Below are positions 33,136 to 42,497 of a stretch of DNA of 64,000 bases, piece after piece. This stretch comes from Pacificoceanicola sp049803835 (lineage in GTDB: Bacteria > Pseudomonadota > Alphaproteobacteria > Rhodobacterales > Rhodobacteraceae). The stretch covers positions 124,001-188,000 of the forward strand of contig NZ_JBNAGK010000009.1 of NCBI RefSeq assembly GCF_049803835.1, read 5' to 3'. The notes below the pieces were generated by a model, which did no database searches, was not told where the DNA came from, and worked only from the letters and a program-made list of their open reading frames with translations. The stretch's first letter is position 1; each line of letters opens with the position of its first letter. The translations under genes and the position numbers were made by a program.

Positions 33136-34296
33136 ATGCGAGCGAGCTATGCCTGCGATCCAAAGACGGCGCGCGGGCGTCTGATCGCGGAAGAAGAGAG
33201 CGCCTTTCGCTCGTGTTTTCAACGGGATCGCGACCGGATCATCCACGCGTCCAGTTTCCGGAGGCTCAAGCACAAGACACAGGTCTTCGTCGAGCATGAG
33301 GGTGATTTCTACCGCACCCGGCTGACCCATTCGATCGAGGTGGCGCAGGTTGCAAGAACCATTGCGGGCGCCTTGAATTTGAACACGGATCTGACCGAAG
33401 CCGTGGCGCTGGCGCATGATCTCGGCCATACGCCGTTCGGTCATACCGGGGAGGACGCGCTGCATGCGCTGATGGCACCTTATGGCGGGTTCGATCACAA
33501 TGCGCAGACGCTGCGGATCGTGACCAGGCTGGAGTGTCATTACGCGGAGTTCGACGGGCTGAACCTGACCTGGGATACGCTGGAGGGTATAGCGAAGCAT
33601 AATGGTCCGGTTCAGGACCCGATTCCCTATGCGCTGGCGGAGTACAACGCCCGCCACGATCTTGAACTGCACACCCATGCCAGCGCCGAGGCGCAGGTGG
33701 CGGCACTGTCCGATGACGTGGCTTATAACAACCACGACCTGCACGACGGGCTGCGGGCCGGGCTGTTTACCGAGAGCCAGATCGGCGATCTGCCGATCAT
33801 CGGCGCGGCCTATGCGGAAGTCGACCGGCTTTATCCGACCACGGATGCCTACCGGCGCAGGCACGAGGCGCTGAGGCGGGTGTTCGGGGTCATGGTTGCC
33901 GACCTGATCGATACCTCCGCCGCGCGGCTTGCGGACTCCGGTTGCCGGTCTGCTCAGGAGATCCGGGAACTCGGACGGCCGGTGATCGCCTTTTCCGATG
34001 GCATGTGGACGGACCTCAAGGAGATCCGGACCTTCCTGTTCACCAACATGTACCGCGCACCCAGCGTCATGGAGCAGCGTGCCAAGGTGACGAAGGTCGT
34101 CGAGGCGCTGTTTCCGATCTACATGGCGGACCTGTCGCTGCTGCCGGAACGCTGGCATGGCGAAGCGCAGGGTTCGGGGGACGATACCACCCGCGCACGT
34201 CTCGTGGCCGATTATATCGCCGGCATGACCGACCGCTTTGCCCTGCAGCAACATGCCCAATTTACCGGAACCGACATCCTGCACGACGGCAGCTGA
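33136..34296 (+). CDS. dgt: dGTPase-like HD-domain triphosphohydrolase
   Basis: Hydrolyses dNTPs to nucleosides and triphosphate, balancing DNA precursor pools. The 386-residue protein has the metal-binding HD series: RLTHSIEV (His), ALAHDLGHTPFGHTGED (HD pair plus downstream His/Glu), and DDVAYNNHDLHDG (Asp). The opening RGRLIAEEESAFRSCFQRDRDRI and SSFRRLKHKTQVF is typical of the alphaproteobacterial dGTPase-like type 2 group. AAGGA lies 7 bases before the ATG. The exact nucleotide specificity is not predictable. Confidence 0.92.
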   Translation: MRASYACDPKTARGRLIAEEESAFRSCFQRDRDRIIHASSFRRLKHKTQVFVEHEGDFYRTRLTHSIEVAQVARTIAGALNLNTDLTEAVALAHDLGHTPFGHTGEDALHALMAPYGGFDHNAQTLRIVTRLECHYAEFDGLNLTWDTLEGIAKHNGPVQDPIPYALAEYNARHDLELHTHASAEAQVAALSDDVAYNNHDLHDGLRAGLFTESQIGDLPIIGAAYAEVDRLYPTTDAYRRRHEALRRVFGVMVADLIDTSAARLADSGCRSAQEIRELGRPVIAFSDGMWTDLKEIRTFLFTNMYRAPSVMEQRAKVTKVVEALFPIYMADLSLLPERWHGEAQGSGDDTTRARLVADYIAGMTDRFALQQHAQFTGTDILHDGS

Positions 34297-34391
34297 GCGG
34301 TCCGGGTCAATTTCCGCATGATTTCGGCTGTTTCCTGCGCGATTGTCGCGAAAGCAGGGACGATTCTGCACGATTTCGGGTATTATTTGTC

Positions 34392-35078
34392 ATGACGCAA
34401 CCTATAAGTGCCGCCACCCGGAGGAACATCCGGGACTGGGGTCTGGAGAGCAAGCTGTTCAGCGTGTCGCGGTTCAAGGACAAGGTGGCGATCGTCGCAG
34501 GGGGCGAGCTTCCTCTGGCCCAGTCCCTGGTGCGCCGTCTTGCGGAATTCGGCGCCACGGTGGTGGCCCTGGGCGACGATGCGGAGATCCTCTGGCGGCT
34601 GGCGCGGCAATATCCCGGTGCGGTGCAGACCCTGACCCTGGGCCGGGGCTGGCGCGAGGTCCTGCGCCTTCTGCAGGAGGCCTGGGCAGAGGAGCCGATC
34701 GACCTCTACATCGACCTGTTGCCGCTCGCGGAGTCGCACAGCCTGTCCGAGACCCGTGATGTCTTCTCGCGCAGCGCGGCGCTCGCGTCGGCCCTCCTGC
34801 CCGGCATGCGGGCCGGGCAGGCGCAGGCGGTGCTGTGCTTTCCGCAGGCGCGGGCCGGCGCGCCGAACCGCGGGACGCGGGCGGCGGGCTATGCCGGGCT
34901 CGTGCGGCATTTCAACGAAAACTGCCTGCCGGGGCGGTTCCTCGGGCTGAATTTCAACGATGCGGACTGCGCCTGGACGGATGCCGATTGCCTGTCTGCC
35001 GGAGACGCGATCCTGATGCTGTGCCACCCGGTGTCGCGCGGCGTGCAGCCGGGAACGGTGCTGGCCTGGACCGCCTGA
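34392..35078 (+). CDS. Rossmann-fold (SDR-like) protein without catalytic motif
   Basis: A 228-residue protein whose first half reads as a nucleotide-binding fold: KDKVAIVAGGELPLAQSLVRRLAEFGATVVALGDDAEIL fits the short-chain dehydrogenase opening, although the glycine pattern (GGELPLAQ) departs from the usual TGxxxGIG. No YxxxK catalytic pair is found at the expected place. The later part has GTRAAGYAGLVRHFNENCLPGRFLGLNF, like an SDR's C-terminal half. It may be a degenerate SDR with a binding role. It is followed 74 bp later by the antiporter gene. No confident family name. Confidence 0.65.
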   Translation: MTQPISAATRRNIRDWGLESKLFSVSRFKDKVAIVAGGELPLAQSLVRRLAEFGATVVALGDDAEILWRLARQYPGAVQTLTLGRGWREVLRLLQEAWAEEPIDLYIDLLPLAESHSLSETRDVFSRSAALASALLPGMRAGQAQAVLCFPQARAGAPNRGTRAAGYAGLVRHFNENCLPGRFLGLNFNDADCAWTDADCLSAGDAILMLCHPVSRGVQPGTVLAWTA

Positions 35079-35152
35079 CGGTGCAGTTTGAAATGGCGCG
35101 GGCCGCGCTATGTTCAGCGAGACGTGGAACAATCCGGGGCAGGACAACGCGC

Positions 35153-37000
35153 ATGGCACTTTCATCTACGGGCGGTGGGCTGGACCCCGTCCTTGCATTT
35201 TCGCTGGTCGGTCTGCTGGGCGTCGGCAGCCAGTGGCTGGCCTGGCGGATGCGGCTTCCCGCCATCGTGCTGATGCTGCTGGCCGGGCTGATCATCGGGC
35301 CTGTGCTGGGTCTGCTGAAACCGGGCGCTCAGTTCGGTGACATGCTGTCACCCATGGTCGCCATCGCGGTGGCAATCATCCTTTTCGAAGGCGGTCTGAC
35401 GCTGAACCTCGGCTCGTTGCGGGACGCGGCGGTCGGGGTGCGCCGGCTGGTCTTCATCGGGGCACCGCTGGGATGGCTGGCGTCGAGCTGTGCGCTGCAC
35501 TACGTCGCGGGCCTGAGTTGGGAGACGGCGGCGGTCTTCGGCGGCATCATGATCGTCACCGGACCGACAGTGATCGCACCGCTGCTGCGGCAGGCAAAGC
35601 TGTCGAAACGCCCCGCCGCGCTGTTGCAATGGGAGGCCATCGTCAACGATCCGGTCGGCGCCCTGGCGGCGGTTCTGGCGTTCGAGGTGGTCGTGGTGCT
35701 GCAGACGGCGACGGGCCTCGGCCATGCGGTCTGGCAGCTCGGCCTCGGCATCGCGGTGGCGACCGGCCTCGGCATCGCCGCCGGCTGGGGGCTGGTGCGG
35801 GCGTTCCGCCAGGCCTATGTGCCGGAATACATGAAGGTTCCTGTGCTCTTCGTGCTGCTCATCGGGGTTTTCGCGGTGGCGGATTCCGTGCTGCACGAAA
35901 GCGGCCTTCTGGCGGTCACGATCATGGGCCTGTGGATCGCCAACGCCGACCTGCCGAGCTTCGCGGAGCTGCGCCGGTTCAAGGAACACGCCACCGTGCT
36001 GCTGGTCTCGGGCGTGTTCATCCTGCTGGCGGCGGGCATGAGCCTCGACGTGCTCTCCACGCTGGACTGGCGCGCGGCGGTGTTCGTCCTGTCGGTCATC
36101 CTGCTGGCGCGGCCCTTGCCGGTGCTGATCGCGCTGGCCTTCTCCAACGTGCCATGGAAGGAGCGCCTGCTCGTCGCCTTCACCGGCCCGCGGGGCGTGG
36201 TTCTGGTCGCGGTGGCGGGGCTGTTCGGCGAACGGCTGGTGGGTCTCGGCATCGAGGACGCGGACCGGATCGCGCCGCTGGCCTTCGCGCTGGTGGCGGC
36301 GACGGTTGTGCTGCACGGCTTCACCTTGACCCCATTGGCGCGCGCGCTTGGGCTGACCGCGAGCAATGCGCCGGGGGTGATGATCCTCGGCGGCTCGCGC
36401 TGGTCGGTGGCGCTGGGGCAGGCGCTCCGGAAGCTGGACCTGCCGGTGATCGTGGCCGACCCCAACCACGCCCACCTGCGCACGGCGCGGGAGGCGGGGC
36501 TGGACACCTGGTTCGGCGACATCCTGTCGGAGGCGGCGGAGCACCGGCTGGAGCTGGCCGCCTATGACACGCTGATCTGCGCAACCGACAACGACGCCTA
36601 CAACACGCTGGCCGCGACGGACCTTGCGCCGGAATTCGGGCGCGAGAACGTGTATCAGCTCAAGCGCGTCAAGCACGCCAGCACCCGCCACGCGCTGCCC
36701 TCGACCCTCGGCGGACGGCTGATCGGGGCGAACGAGACCTTCTTCGAGGCCAACGCGCGGCTGGCGGAGGGCTGGGAGTTCCGGGTCACCGGGCTGACGG
36801 AGGAATTCACGCTGGACGACTGGCGCGAGAAGAACCCGGAGGCGGTGATCGTCGCGACGCTGGGGCCGAACGGCACGCTGCGGTTCTTCGGTCCAGAGGA
36901 CGAGGTGAAGCGCAAGGATGCGGGCAAGCTGCTGGCGCTGATGCCCGCGCGCGAAGAGCGGCTGGCCGGAGGGCAGGCGGGCGGTCAGGCGGGCGCGTGA
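35153..37000 (+). CDS. cation:proton antiporter (CPA type) with TrkA-N domain
   Basis: 615 residues. Residues 1 to about 395 form roughly 12 membrane helices of a Na+/H+ or K+/H+ exchanger, with the core segment GGIMIVTGPTVIAPLL and NDPVGALAAVLAFE, whose aspartates are placed for ion exchange. From about residue 409 there is a nucleotide-binding TrkA-N/RCK module (VMILGGSRWSVALGQALRKLDLPVIVAD). The ending is polar and glycine-rich. AGGA lies 9 bases before the ATG. The ion is not predictable; RCK domains usually regulate K+ systems. Confidence 0.88.
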   Translation: MALSSTGGGLDPVLAFSLVGLLGVGSQWLAWRMRLPAIVLMLLAGLIIGPVLGLLKPGAQFGDMLSPMVAIAVAIILFEGGLTLNLGSLRDAAVGVRRLVFIGAPLGWLASSCALHYVAGLSWETAAVFGGIMIVTGPTVIAPLLRQAKLSKRPAALLQWEAIVNDPVGALAAVLAFEVVVVLQTATGLGHAVWQLGLGIAVATGLGIAAGWGLVRAFRQAYVPEYMKVPVLFVLLIGVFAVADSVLHESGLLAVTIMGLWIANADLPSFAELRRFKEHATVLLVSGVFILLAAGMSLDVLSTLDWRAAVFVLSVILLARPLPVLIALAFSNVPWKERLLVAFTGPRGVVLVAVAGLFGERLVGLGIEDADRIAPLAFALVAATVVLHGFTLTPLARALGLTASNAPGVMILGGSRWSVALGQALRKLDLPVIVADPNHAHLRTAREAGLDTWFGDILSEAAEHRLELAAYDTLICATDNDAYNTLAATDLAPEFGRENVYQLKRVKHASTRHALPSTLGGRLIGANETFFEANARLAEGWEFRVTGLTEEFTLDDWREKNPEAVIVATLGPNGTLRFFGPEDEVKRKDAGKLLALMPAREERLAGGQAGGQAGA

Positions 37001-37074
37001 CGGCCCGCGTCCGACAGGCCATTTGACCCCGCGCGACAAAGTGGTAGAGGAGGCCCCAAGACTTGGAGCCTGAC

Positions 37075-38817
37075 ATGAACCTCTTTACCGATATCCGTGC
37101 CCTCGTGATCGCCTCGATCGAGGCGATGCAGGCCTCGGGCGCATTGCCCGGCGACCTGAACACCGCCGCCGTGACGGTGGAGCCGCCGCGCGATCCGCTG
37201 CACGGCGACATGGCGACCAATGCCGCGATGGTGCTCTCGAAGCCCGCCGGGATGAAGCCGCGCGACATCGCGGAGGCGCTGGTGGCGAAACTGGCGGAGG
37301 ATGACCGGATCGCATCGGCGGAGGTGGCCGGGCCGGGCTTCATCAACCTGCGGCTGGCGCCGAAGGTCTGGCAGGCGCTGCCCGGGGCGATCCTGAAAGC
37401 GGGCGGGCAATACGGCCGCTCCGAAATGGGCGCGGGCAAATCGGTCAACGTCGAATACGTCTCCGCCAACCCCACCGGCCCGATGCACGTCGGCCATGCG
37501 CGGGGCGCGGTGGTGGGCGATGCGATTGCCAGCCTGCTGGCCTTCGCGGGCTGGGACGTGACGCGGGAGTACTACATCAACGACGGCGGCGCACAGGTCG
37601 ATGTGCTGGCGCGGTCGGTCTACAACCGCTATCTCGAAGCCCATGACCTGACGGTGGACTGGCCCGAGCAATCCTACCCGGGCGAGTATCTGGAGCCGGT
37701 CGGCGACGCGCTCAAGGACAAGGTCGGCGACATCTGGCTGGAGGCTCCCGAGGAGGAGTGGCTGGAGCCGGTGCGCGAGTTCGCCATTGCCGCGATGATG
37801 GACCTGATCCGCGAGGACCTCGCGGCGCTCGGCGTGGTCATGGATCGGTTCTTCTCGGAAAAGTCGCTTTATGGCACCGGCAGGATCGAGGCGGCCATCG
37901 ACAGCCTGCGCGACAAGGGTCTGATCTACCGGGGCGTGCTGGAGCCGCCGAAGGGCAAGAAGCCCGAGGATTGGGAGCCGCGCGAGCAGACCCTGTTCAA
38001 GTCCACCGCCCATGGCGACGACGTGGACCGGCCGATCATGAAATCGGACGGCAGCTGGACCTATTTCGCGCCGGACATCGCCTATCACTACGACAAGGTC
38101 ACGCGCGGCTATGATCTGCTGATCGACATTTTCGGTGCGGACCATGGCGGCTATGTCAAGCGGATGAAGGCGGCGGTCTCGGCGCTGTCGGACGGCAAGA
38201 CGCCGCTCGACATCAAGCTGATCCAGTTGGTCAAGCTGTTCAAGAACGGCGAGCCGTTCAAGATGTCGAAGCGGGCAGGGACCTTCGTGACCCTGCGCGA
38301 CGTGGTGGACATGGTGGGCGCGGACGTGGCCCGCTTCCACATGCTCACGCGCAAGAACGACGCGCCGCTGGATTTCGACTTCGACAAGGTGGTCGAGCAG
38401 TCGAAGGAAAACCCGGTGTTCTACGTGCAATACGCCCACGCCCGGATCTGCTCGGTGCTGCGCAAGGCGGCGGAGCAGGGCATCGACGTCTCCGACGCGG
38501 CGCTGGCGCAGGCTGACCTGACGGCGATGACCCATGCCAGCGAGCTGGAACTGGCCCGCAAGCTGGCGGAATTCCCGCGCCTGATCGAGATCGCGGCGAA
38601 GGGCAACGAGCCGCATCGCGTGGCAACCTACCTCAGCGAAGTGGCCTCCGACCTGCATGGCCTGTGGAACCGGGGCAACGACGAGCCGCAGCTGCGCTTC
38701 CTGCAGGACGATCCTGCAACATCGCAGGCGAAGATCGCGCTGGCCCGCGCCACGGCGGTTGTCATTTCGTCCGGCTTGGGTATCTTGGGCGTGACTCCGG
38801 TCGAGGAAATGCGCTGA
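37075..38817 (+). CDS. argS: arginyl-tRNA synthetase
   Basis: Charges tRNA-Arg, 580 residues. Class I signatures: HIGH-like motif NPTGPMHVGHARGAVVGD and KMSK-like FKMSKRAGTFVTL. The N-terminal Add1 domain and the C-terminal DALR anticodon-binding helices (FYVQYAHARICSVLRKA) are both present. GGAG lies 6 bases before the ATG at 37075. It heads a run of same-strand genes, argS-SPOR-nagZ-scpA-scpB, a conserved alphaproteobacterial order. No defect seen. Confidence 0.97.
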   Translation: MNLFTDIRALVIASIEAMQASGALPGDLNTAAVTVEPPRDPLHGDMATNAAMVLSKPAGMKPRDIAEALVAKLAEDDRIASAEVAGPGFINLRLAPKVWQALPGAILKAGGQYGRSEMGAGKSVNVEYVSANPTGPMHVGHARGAVVGDAIASLLAFAGWDVTREYYINDGGAQVDVLARSVYNRYLEAHDLTVDWPEQSYPGEYLEPVGDALKDKVGDIWLEAPEEEWLEPVREFAIAAMMDLIREDLAALGVVMDRFFSEKSLYGTGRIEAAIDSLRDKGLIYRGVLEPPKGKKPEDWEPREQTLFKSTAHGDDVDRPIMKSDGSWTYFAPDIAYHYDKVTRGYDLLIDIFGADHGGYVKRMKAAVSALSDGKTPLDIKLIQLVKLFKNGEPFKMSKRAGTFVTLRDVVDMVGADVARFHMLTRKNDAPLDFDFDKVVEQSKENPVFYVQYAHARICSVLRKAAEQGIDVSDAALAQADLTAMTHASELELARKLAEFPRLIEIAAKGNEPHRVATYLSEVASDLHGLWNRGNDEPQLRFLQDDPATSQAKIALARATAVVISSGLGILGVTPVEEMR

Positions 38818-38898
38818 CCTACAAGGCGCGGCCTCAGCCGGTTTGACTTCGAGCAGACGATCCGGGGGACAGGCATTCCCCGGACGAGATGAGGCAAC

Positions 38899-39906
38899 AT
38901 GGCTGATTACACCTATCAAGGAGCCGCAGACGCGGCTCCGACTTCGCGCAGTGCAGGCTCCATGGCCAACATTGCCGGGGCCGTCGTGTCGCTTGCGCTG
39001 GTCGCGGGCGTGGGTGTCTGGGGCTACAAGACGATTGCGCGGGACGTCTCCGGCATTCCCGTGGTCAAGGCGACCACCTCCCCGATGCGCATCGCGCCCG
39101 ACAATCCCGGCGGCGAACTGGCGGACAACCAGGGTCTGGCGGTGAACGAGGTCGCGGGAACCGGCAAGGCCGAAGGCCCGGCGGAGCGGCTGGTTCTGGC
39201 GCCGCGCCCGGCGGGGCTGTCCGAAGAGGACGTGGCGCAGGGATTGCTCACCGCGGTGACCCCGCATCCCGAAGCGCCGCGCCCGGTGGCCGTGCAGCCG
39301 GCGCCGGACCTCTCCGCACCGGAGCCGGCGCCCGCCCTGACCCAGCCGGTCGAGACCGATCCGGTTGCGGCACTGGCCGCTGAGCTGGCTGCCGGAGCAG
39401 AACCCCTGAGCGCGCTTGCGCCGGGCGAGGACGTGCCGGTGCAGGCGGAGATCGTCCCCGAGGAGCCGCTCGAAGACGTGACCATGGCCGAACCGGATCT
39501 GCCGAAGCCTGGCCCGGGGCTGGCCCGGTCGTTGCGTCCGAAACTGCGTCCGTCCGAGATGCAGACCGCCTCCCTGAGCGCAGTGGCGCCCGAGGCCATC
39601 GCCGCGGCGGTTGCGGCGGCGGAGACCCAGGAACTCGACCCGGCCGCTCTGCCCGTGGGCACGCGGCTGGTCCAGATCGGTGCCTTCGACAGCGAGGACG
39701 CCGCGCGGTCCGAATGGAAGCGGCTGGAAGTGCGTTTTGGCGAGTATCTCGACGGCAAGGACCGGGTTATCCAGAAGGCCAGTTCCGGCGGGCGGACGTT
39801 CTACCGCCTGCGCGCGCATGGCTTCGAGGACCTGTCCGACGCCCGCCGCTTCTGCGCGGCCTTCGTGGCGCAGAACGTCGACTGCATCCCGCTGGTGACC
39901 AAGTGA
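38899..39906 (+). CDS. SPOR-domain cell-envelope protein
   Basis: 335 residues: a short cytoplasmic start, one membrane helix (IAGAVVSLALVAGVGVWGY), a long proline/alanine/glutamate-rich periplasmic spacer, and a C-terminal SPOR domain (LVQIGAFDSEDAARSEWKRL; FYRLRAHGFEDLSDARRFCAAF). SPOR domains bind denuded peptidoglycan glycans at the division site, so a divisome-associated role is likely. Its stop overlaps the GTG start of nagZ, a peptidoglycan-recycling enzyme, which fits. Confidence 0.9.
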   Translation: MADYTYQGAADAAPTSRSAGSMANIAGAVVSLALVAGVGVWGYKTIARDVSGIPVVKATTSPMRIAPDNPGGELADNQGLAVNEVAGTGKAEGPAERLVLAPRPAGLSEEDVAQGLLTAVTPHPEAPRPVAVQPAPDLSAPEPAPALTQPVETDPVAALAAELAAGAEPLSALAPGEDVPVQAEIVPEEPLEDVTMAEPDLPKPGPGLARSLRPKLRPSEMQTASLSAVAPEAIAAAVAAAETQELDPAALPVGTRLVQIGAFDSEDAARSEWKRLEVRFGEYLDGKDRVIQKASSGGRTFYRLRAHGFEDLSDARRFCAAFVAQNVDCIPLVTK

Positions 39907-40904
39907 AACCCTTCGGTGCGGCGATCTTCGGCTGTGCCGGGGAACGGTTGACGACGGAAGAGAAGCGGTTCTTCGCGGAGGCGAACCCCTTCGGGTTCAT
40001 CCTCTTTGCCCGCAATGTCGCGACGGCGGAGCAACTGCGAGCGCTGACGTCCGAGCTGCGGGAGAGCGTCGGCTGGAAGGCGCCGGTGTTCATCGACCAG
40101 GAAGGCGGCCGGGTGCAGCGTCTGCGCTCGCCTGTGGCCCGCGACTGGCTGCCGCCGCTGGACGATGTGAGGCGGTTCGGCACTGATGCCGCCGCAGCCA
40201 TGGCCCTGCGCTACCGCATCATCTGCGCCGAACTGCTGGCGCTTGGAATCGACGGCAACTGTTCGCCCGCGCTCGACGTGGCGCGACCCGAGACCCATGC
40301 CGTGCTGCGCAACCGCCTGCTGGGCGATACGGTGGAGCAGGTCACAGAGCTTGGCCGCGTGATCGCGCAGGCACATCTGGACAGCGGTGTGCTGCCGGTC
40401 ATCAAGCATATGCCGGGCCATGGCCTCGGCACGCTCGACAGCCATCTGGAACTGCCGAGGGTCGGGGCTGGGCGCGACGAGCTGGACCGCGTCGATTTCG
40501 CCGCCTTCAAAGCACTCAATGACCTGCCGCTTGGCATGACCTGCCACCTCGTCTTCGAACAGATCGACCCGCGCCCCTCGACCATCTCCCCGGTGATGAT
40601 CGAGCTCATTCGCAGCGACATCGGCTTCGAAGGGTTCCTGATGACCGACGACATCAGCATGGAGGCGCTGGACGGCACCGTGGCGGAACGCGGCGCGGCG
40701 GCGCTGGCGGCGGGCTGCGATGCGGTGCTGCATTGCAACGGCGATTTCTCCGAAATGACGGCGCTGATGGACCGCATCGGGACGATGCCGCAGGGCGCGA
40801 TGGACCGCGCGGCGCGGGCGCTGGACGCGCGGAAAGCCCCGGCACCGGTTGACATCGACACACTGGTTGCGGAGTTTGAGGCTTTGAGCCAAAAGCACGC
40901 CTGA
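39903..40904 (+). CDS. nagZ: beta-N-acetylhexosaminidase NagZ
   Basis: Removes GlcNAc from anhydromuropeptides during cell-wall recycling, in the cytoplasm. 333 residues, family GH3. The KHMPGHGLGTLDSH motif carries the His/Asp acid-base pair, and the nucleophile Asp lies in MTDDISMEAL. FIDQEGGRVQRLR is the GH3 substrate loop. The start is a GTG overlapping the SPOR gene stop by 4 bp, and its stop shares a base with the scpA ATG, so all three are coupled. Confidence 0.93.
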   Translation: MKPFGAAIFGCAGERLTTEEKRFFAEANPFGFILFARNVATAEQLRALTSELRESVGWKAPVFIDQEGGRVQRLRSPVARDWLPPLDDVRRFGTDAAAAMALRYRIICAELLALGIDGNCSPALDVARPETHAVLRNRLLGDTVEQVTELGRVIAQAHLDSGVLPVIKHMPGHGLGTLDSHLELPRVGAGRDELDRVDFAAFKALNDLPLGMTCHLVFEQIDPRPSTISPVMIELIRSDIGFEGFLMTDDISMEALDGTVAERGAAALAAGCDAVLHCNGDFSEMTALMDRIGTMPQGAMDRAARALDARKAPAPVDIDTLVAEFEALSQKHA

Positions 40905-41701
40905 TGAGCGACGATCCAGACCTGTTCACCGAGCCCCAGACCGTGGAGGCCCGCCTCGCGGCGGAGGCTCTGGTCGTGGACGTGGACGGGTTCGAGGGGC
41001 CGCTGGACCTGCTTTTGAACATGGCCCGGGTTCAGAAGGTGGACCTGCGCAAGATCAGCGTGCTGGCGCTGGCAAAGCAATACCTGGCCTTTGTCGAGAA
41101 GGCCAAGGAACTGCGGATCGAACTTGCCGCCGACTATCTGGTCATGGCCGCCTGGCTCGCCTTCCTGAAATCGCGGCTTCTCCTGCCGCCGGACCCGACC
41201 GAGGACGGCCCCTCCGGAGAGGACCTCGCCGCGCATCTGGCCTTCCAGCTCGAACGCCTGCAAGCCATGCGCGAGGCGGCGGCACGGCTGATGGCGCGGG
41301 ACCAGTTGGGCAAGGATTTCTTTGCGCGCGGTCTGCCGGAAGAGATGCAGCGTGTGCGCAAGGTGACCTATACCGCCACGCTCATCGACCTGATGAAAGG
41401 CTACGCCCGCATCCGCACCCGCGACGAATTCCGTCCCTTCGTCATGGACCGCGACAATGTCTATACCATGGAGCAGGCGCTGGAGCGGCTGCGCGGGATG
41501 ATCGGCTATGCGGGCCAGTGGACCGATATCCAGAGCTGGCTGCCGGAGGGCTGGGACGGCGATCCGGTGCGCTGGCGTTCGGCCACGGCGGCGACCTTTG
41601 CCGCCTCGCTGCAGCTGGTCAAGGAAGGCCATCTCGAACTGAAACAGTCGGATCTGTTCGCGCCGATCCAGATGCGCAAGCGGGAGACGCCGCGTGAGTG
41701 A
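40904..41701 (+). CDS. scpA: segregation and condensation protein A
   Basis: Kleisin subunit that bridges SMC and ScpB in chromosome condensation. 265 residues. The family opening DGFEGPLDLLLNMARVQKVDLRKIS is exact, and the middle helix AADYLVMAAWLAFLKSRLLLP matches. The C-terminal winged helix binds SMC. It overlaps nagZ by one base and scpB by 8 bp. The C terminus holds a longer conserved extension (SWLPEGWDGDPVRWRSATAA) common in alphaproteobacteria. Confidence 0.95.
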   Translation: MSDDPDLFTEPQTVEARLAAEALVVDVDGFEGPLDLLLNMARVQKVDLRKISVLALAKQYLAFVEKAKELRIELAADYLVMAAWLAFLKSRLLLPPDPTEDGPSGEDLAAHLAFQLERLQAMREAAARLMARDQLGKDFFARGLPEEMQRVRKVTYTATLIDLMKGYARIRTRDEFRPFVMDRDNVYTMEQALERLRGMIGYAGQWTDIQSWLPEGWDGDPVRWRSATAATFAASLQLVKEGHLELKQSDLFAPIQMRKRETPRE

Positions 41702-42374
41702 CGAGTTGACCCCCGAGGCGGAGCGCAAGGCCCCGCGCGACAGCCTGTTCGATGCGCCGCCCATGGGCGAACAGGAGCGCATGGTCGAGGCCATCCTGTT
41801 TGCCAGCGCCGAGCCGGTGACGGTGAAGGAGTTGTCCGACCGATTGCCGCACGGCTGCGATCCGGCGGAGGCTTTGGTCCACCTGCGCAAGCGCTACGAA
41901 GGGCGCGGCGTGCATGTGGTCCGGGTCGGCGACGCCTGGGCGATCCGGACCGCCGGCGACCTCGGCTTCCTGATGCAGCGCGAGACGGTGGAGCAGCGCA
42001 AACTCAGCCGCGCCGCCATCGAAACGCTGGCGATCATCGCCTACCACCAGCCCTGCACCCGCGCGGAGATCGAGGAGATCCGCGGCGTGGCGGTCTCGCG
42101 GGGGACCATCGACCAGCTGCTGGAGATGGAGTGGATCCGGTTTGGGCGGCGGCGGATGACGCCGGGGCGGCCGGTGACCTTCGTGGTGACGCAGGGCTTT
42201 CTCGACCACTTCGGCCTCGAATCCGCCCGCGACCTGCCGGGTCTCGCGGAACTCCGCGCCGCGGGCCTGCTGGAAAGCCGCCCGTTGCCGGGCGGCGCAC
42301 CGCGGATGGGCGAGGGCGATCTCGACGCGGAAGAGGAAACCGACGAGGGCCAGAGCGAGCTGTTCGAGGACTGA
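41694..42374 (+). CDS. scpB: segregation and condensation protein B
   Basis: Partner of ScpA in the SMC complex, 226 residues with two winged helices. Recognisable segments are MVEAILFASAEPVTVKELSDRLP, LSRAAIETLAIIAYHQPCTRAEIEEIRGV and GRRRMTPGRPVTFVVTQGFLDHFGL. An acidic tail (DAEEETDEGQSELFED) ends the protein. Overlap of 8 bp with scpA means coupled translation. A perfect bidirectional terminator follows. Confidence 0.95.
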   Translation: MSDELTPEAERKAPRDSLFDAPPMGEQERMVEAILFASAEPVTVKELSDRLPHGCDPAEALVHLRKRYEGRGVHVVRVGDAWAIRTAGDLGFLMQRETVEQRKLSRAAIETLAIIAYHQPCTRAEIEEIRGVAVSRGTIDQLLEMEWIRFGRRRMTPGRPVTFVVTQGFLDHFGLESARDLPGLAELRAAGLLESRPLPGGAPRMGEGDLDAEEETDEGQSELFED

Positions 42375-42426
42375 TCCGGAGTTCCGGACGTTTTCCTGTC
42401 CCCAGGGGCTTCGCCCGTCCCTCGCT

Positions 42427-42451
42427 GAAAACCGTCCACAGGACGGTTTTC
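42427..42451. terminator. bidirectional terminator between scpB and the dCTP deaminase gene
   Basis: GAAAACCGTCC (42427-42437) and GGACGGTTTTC (42441-42451) form a perfect 11-bp stem with loop ACA. The A4/T4 tracts at the arm ends make it work on either strand, which fits its place between convergent genes. Confidence 0.8.
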
Positions 42452-42497
42452 CGGGCGCTCGGGACCCCCAACCCTCCCCAAGGGAGAGGGCGCGGCG

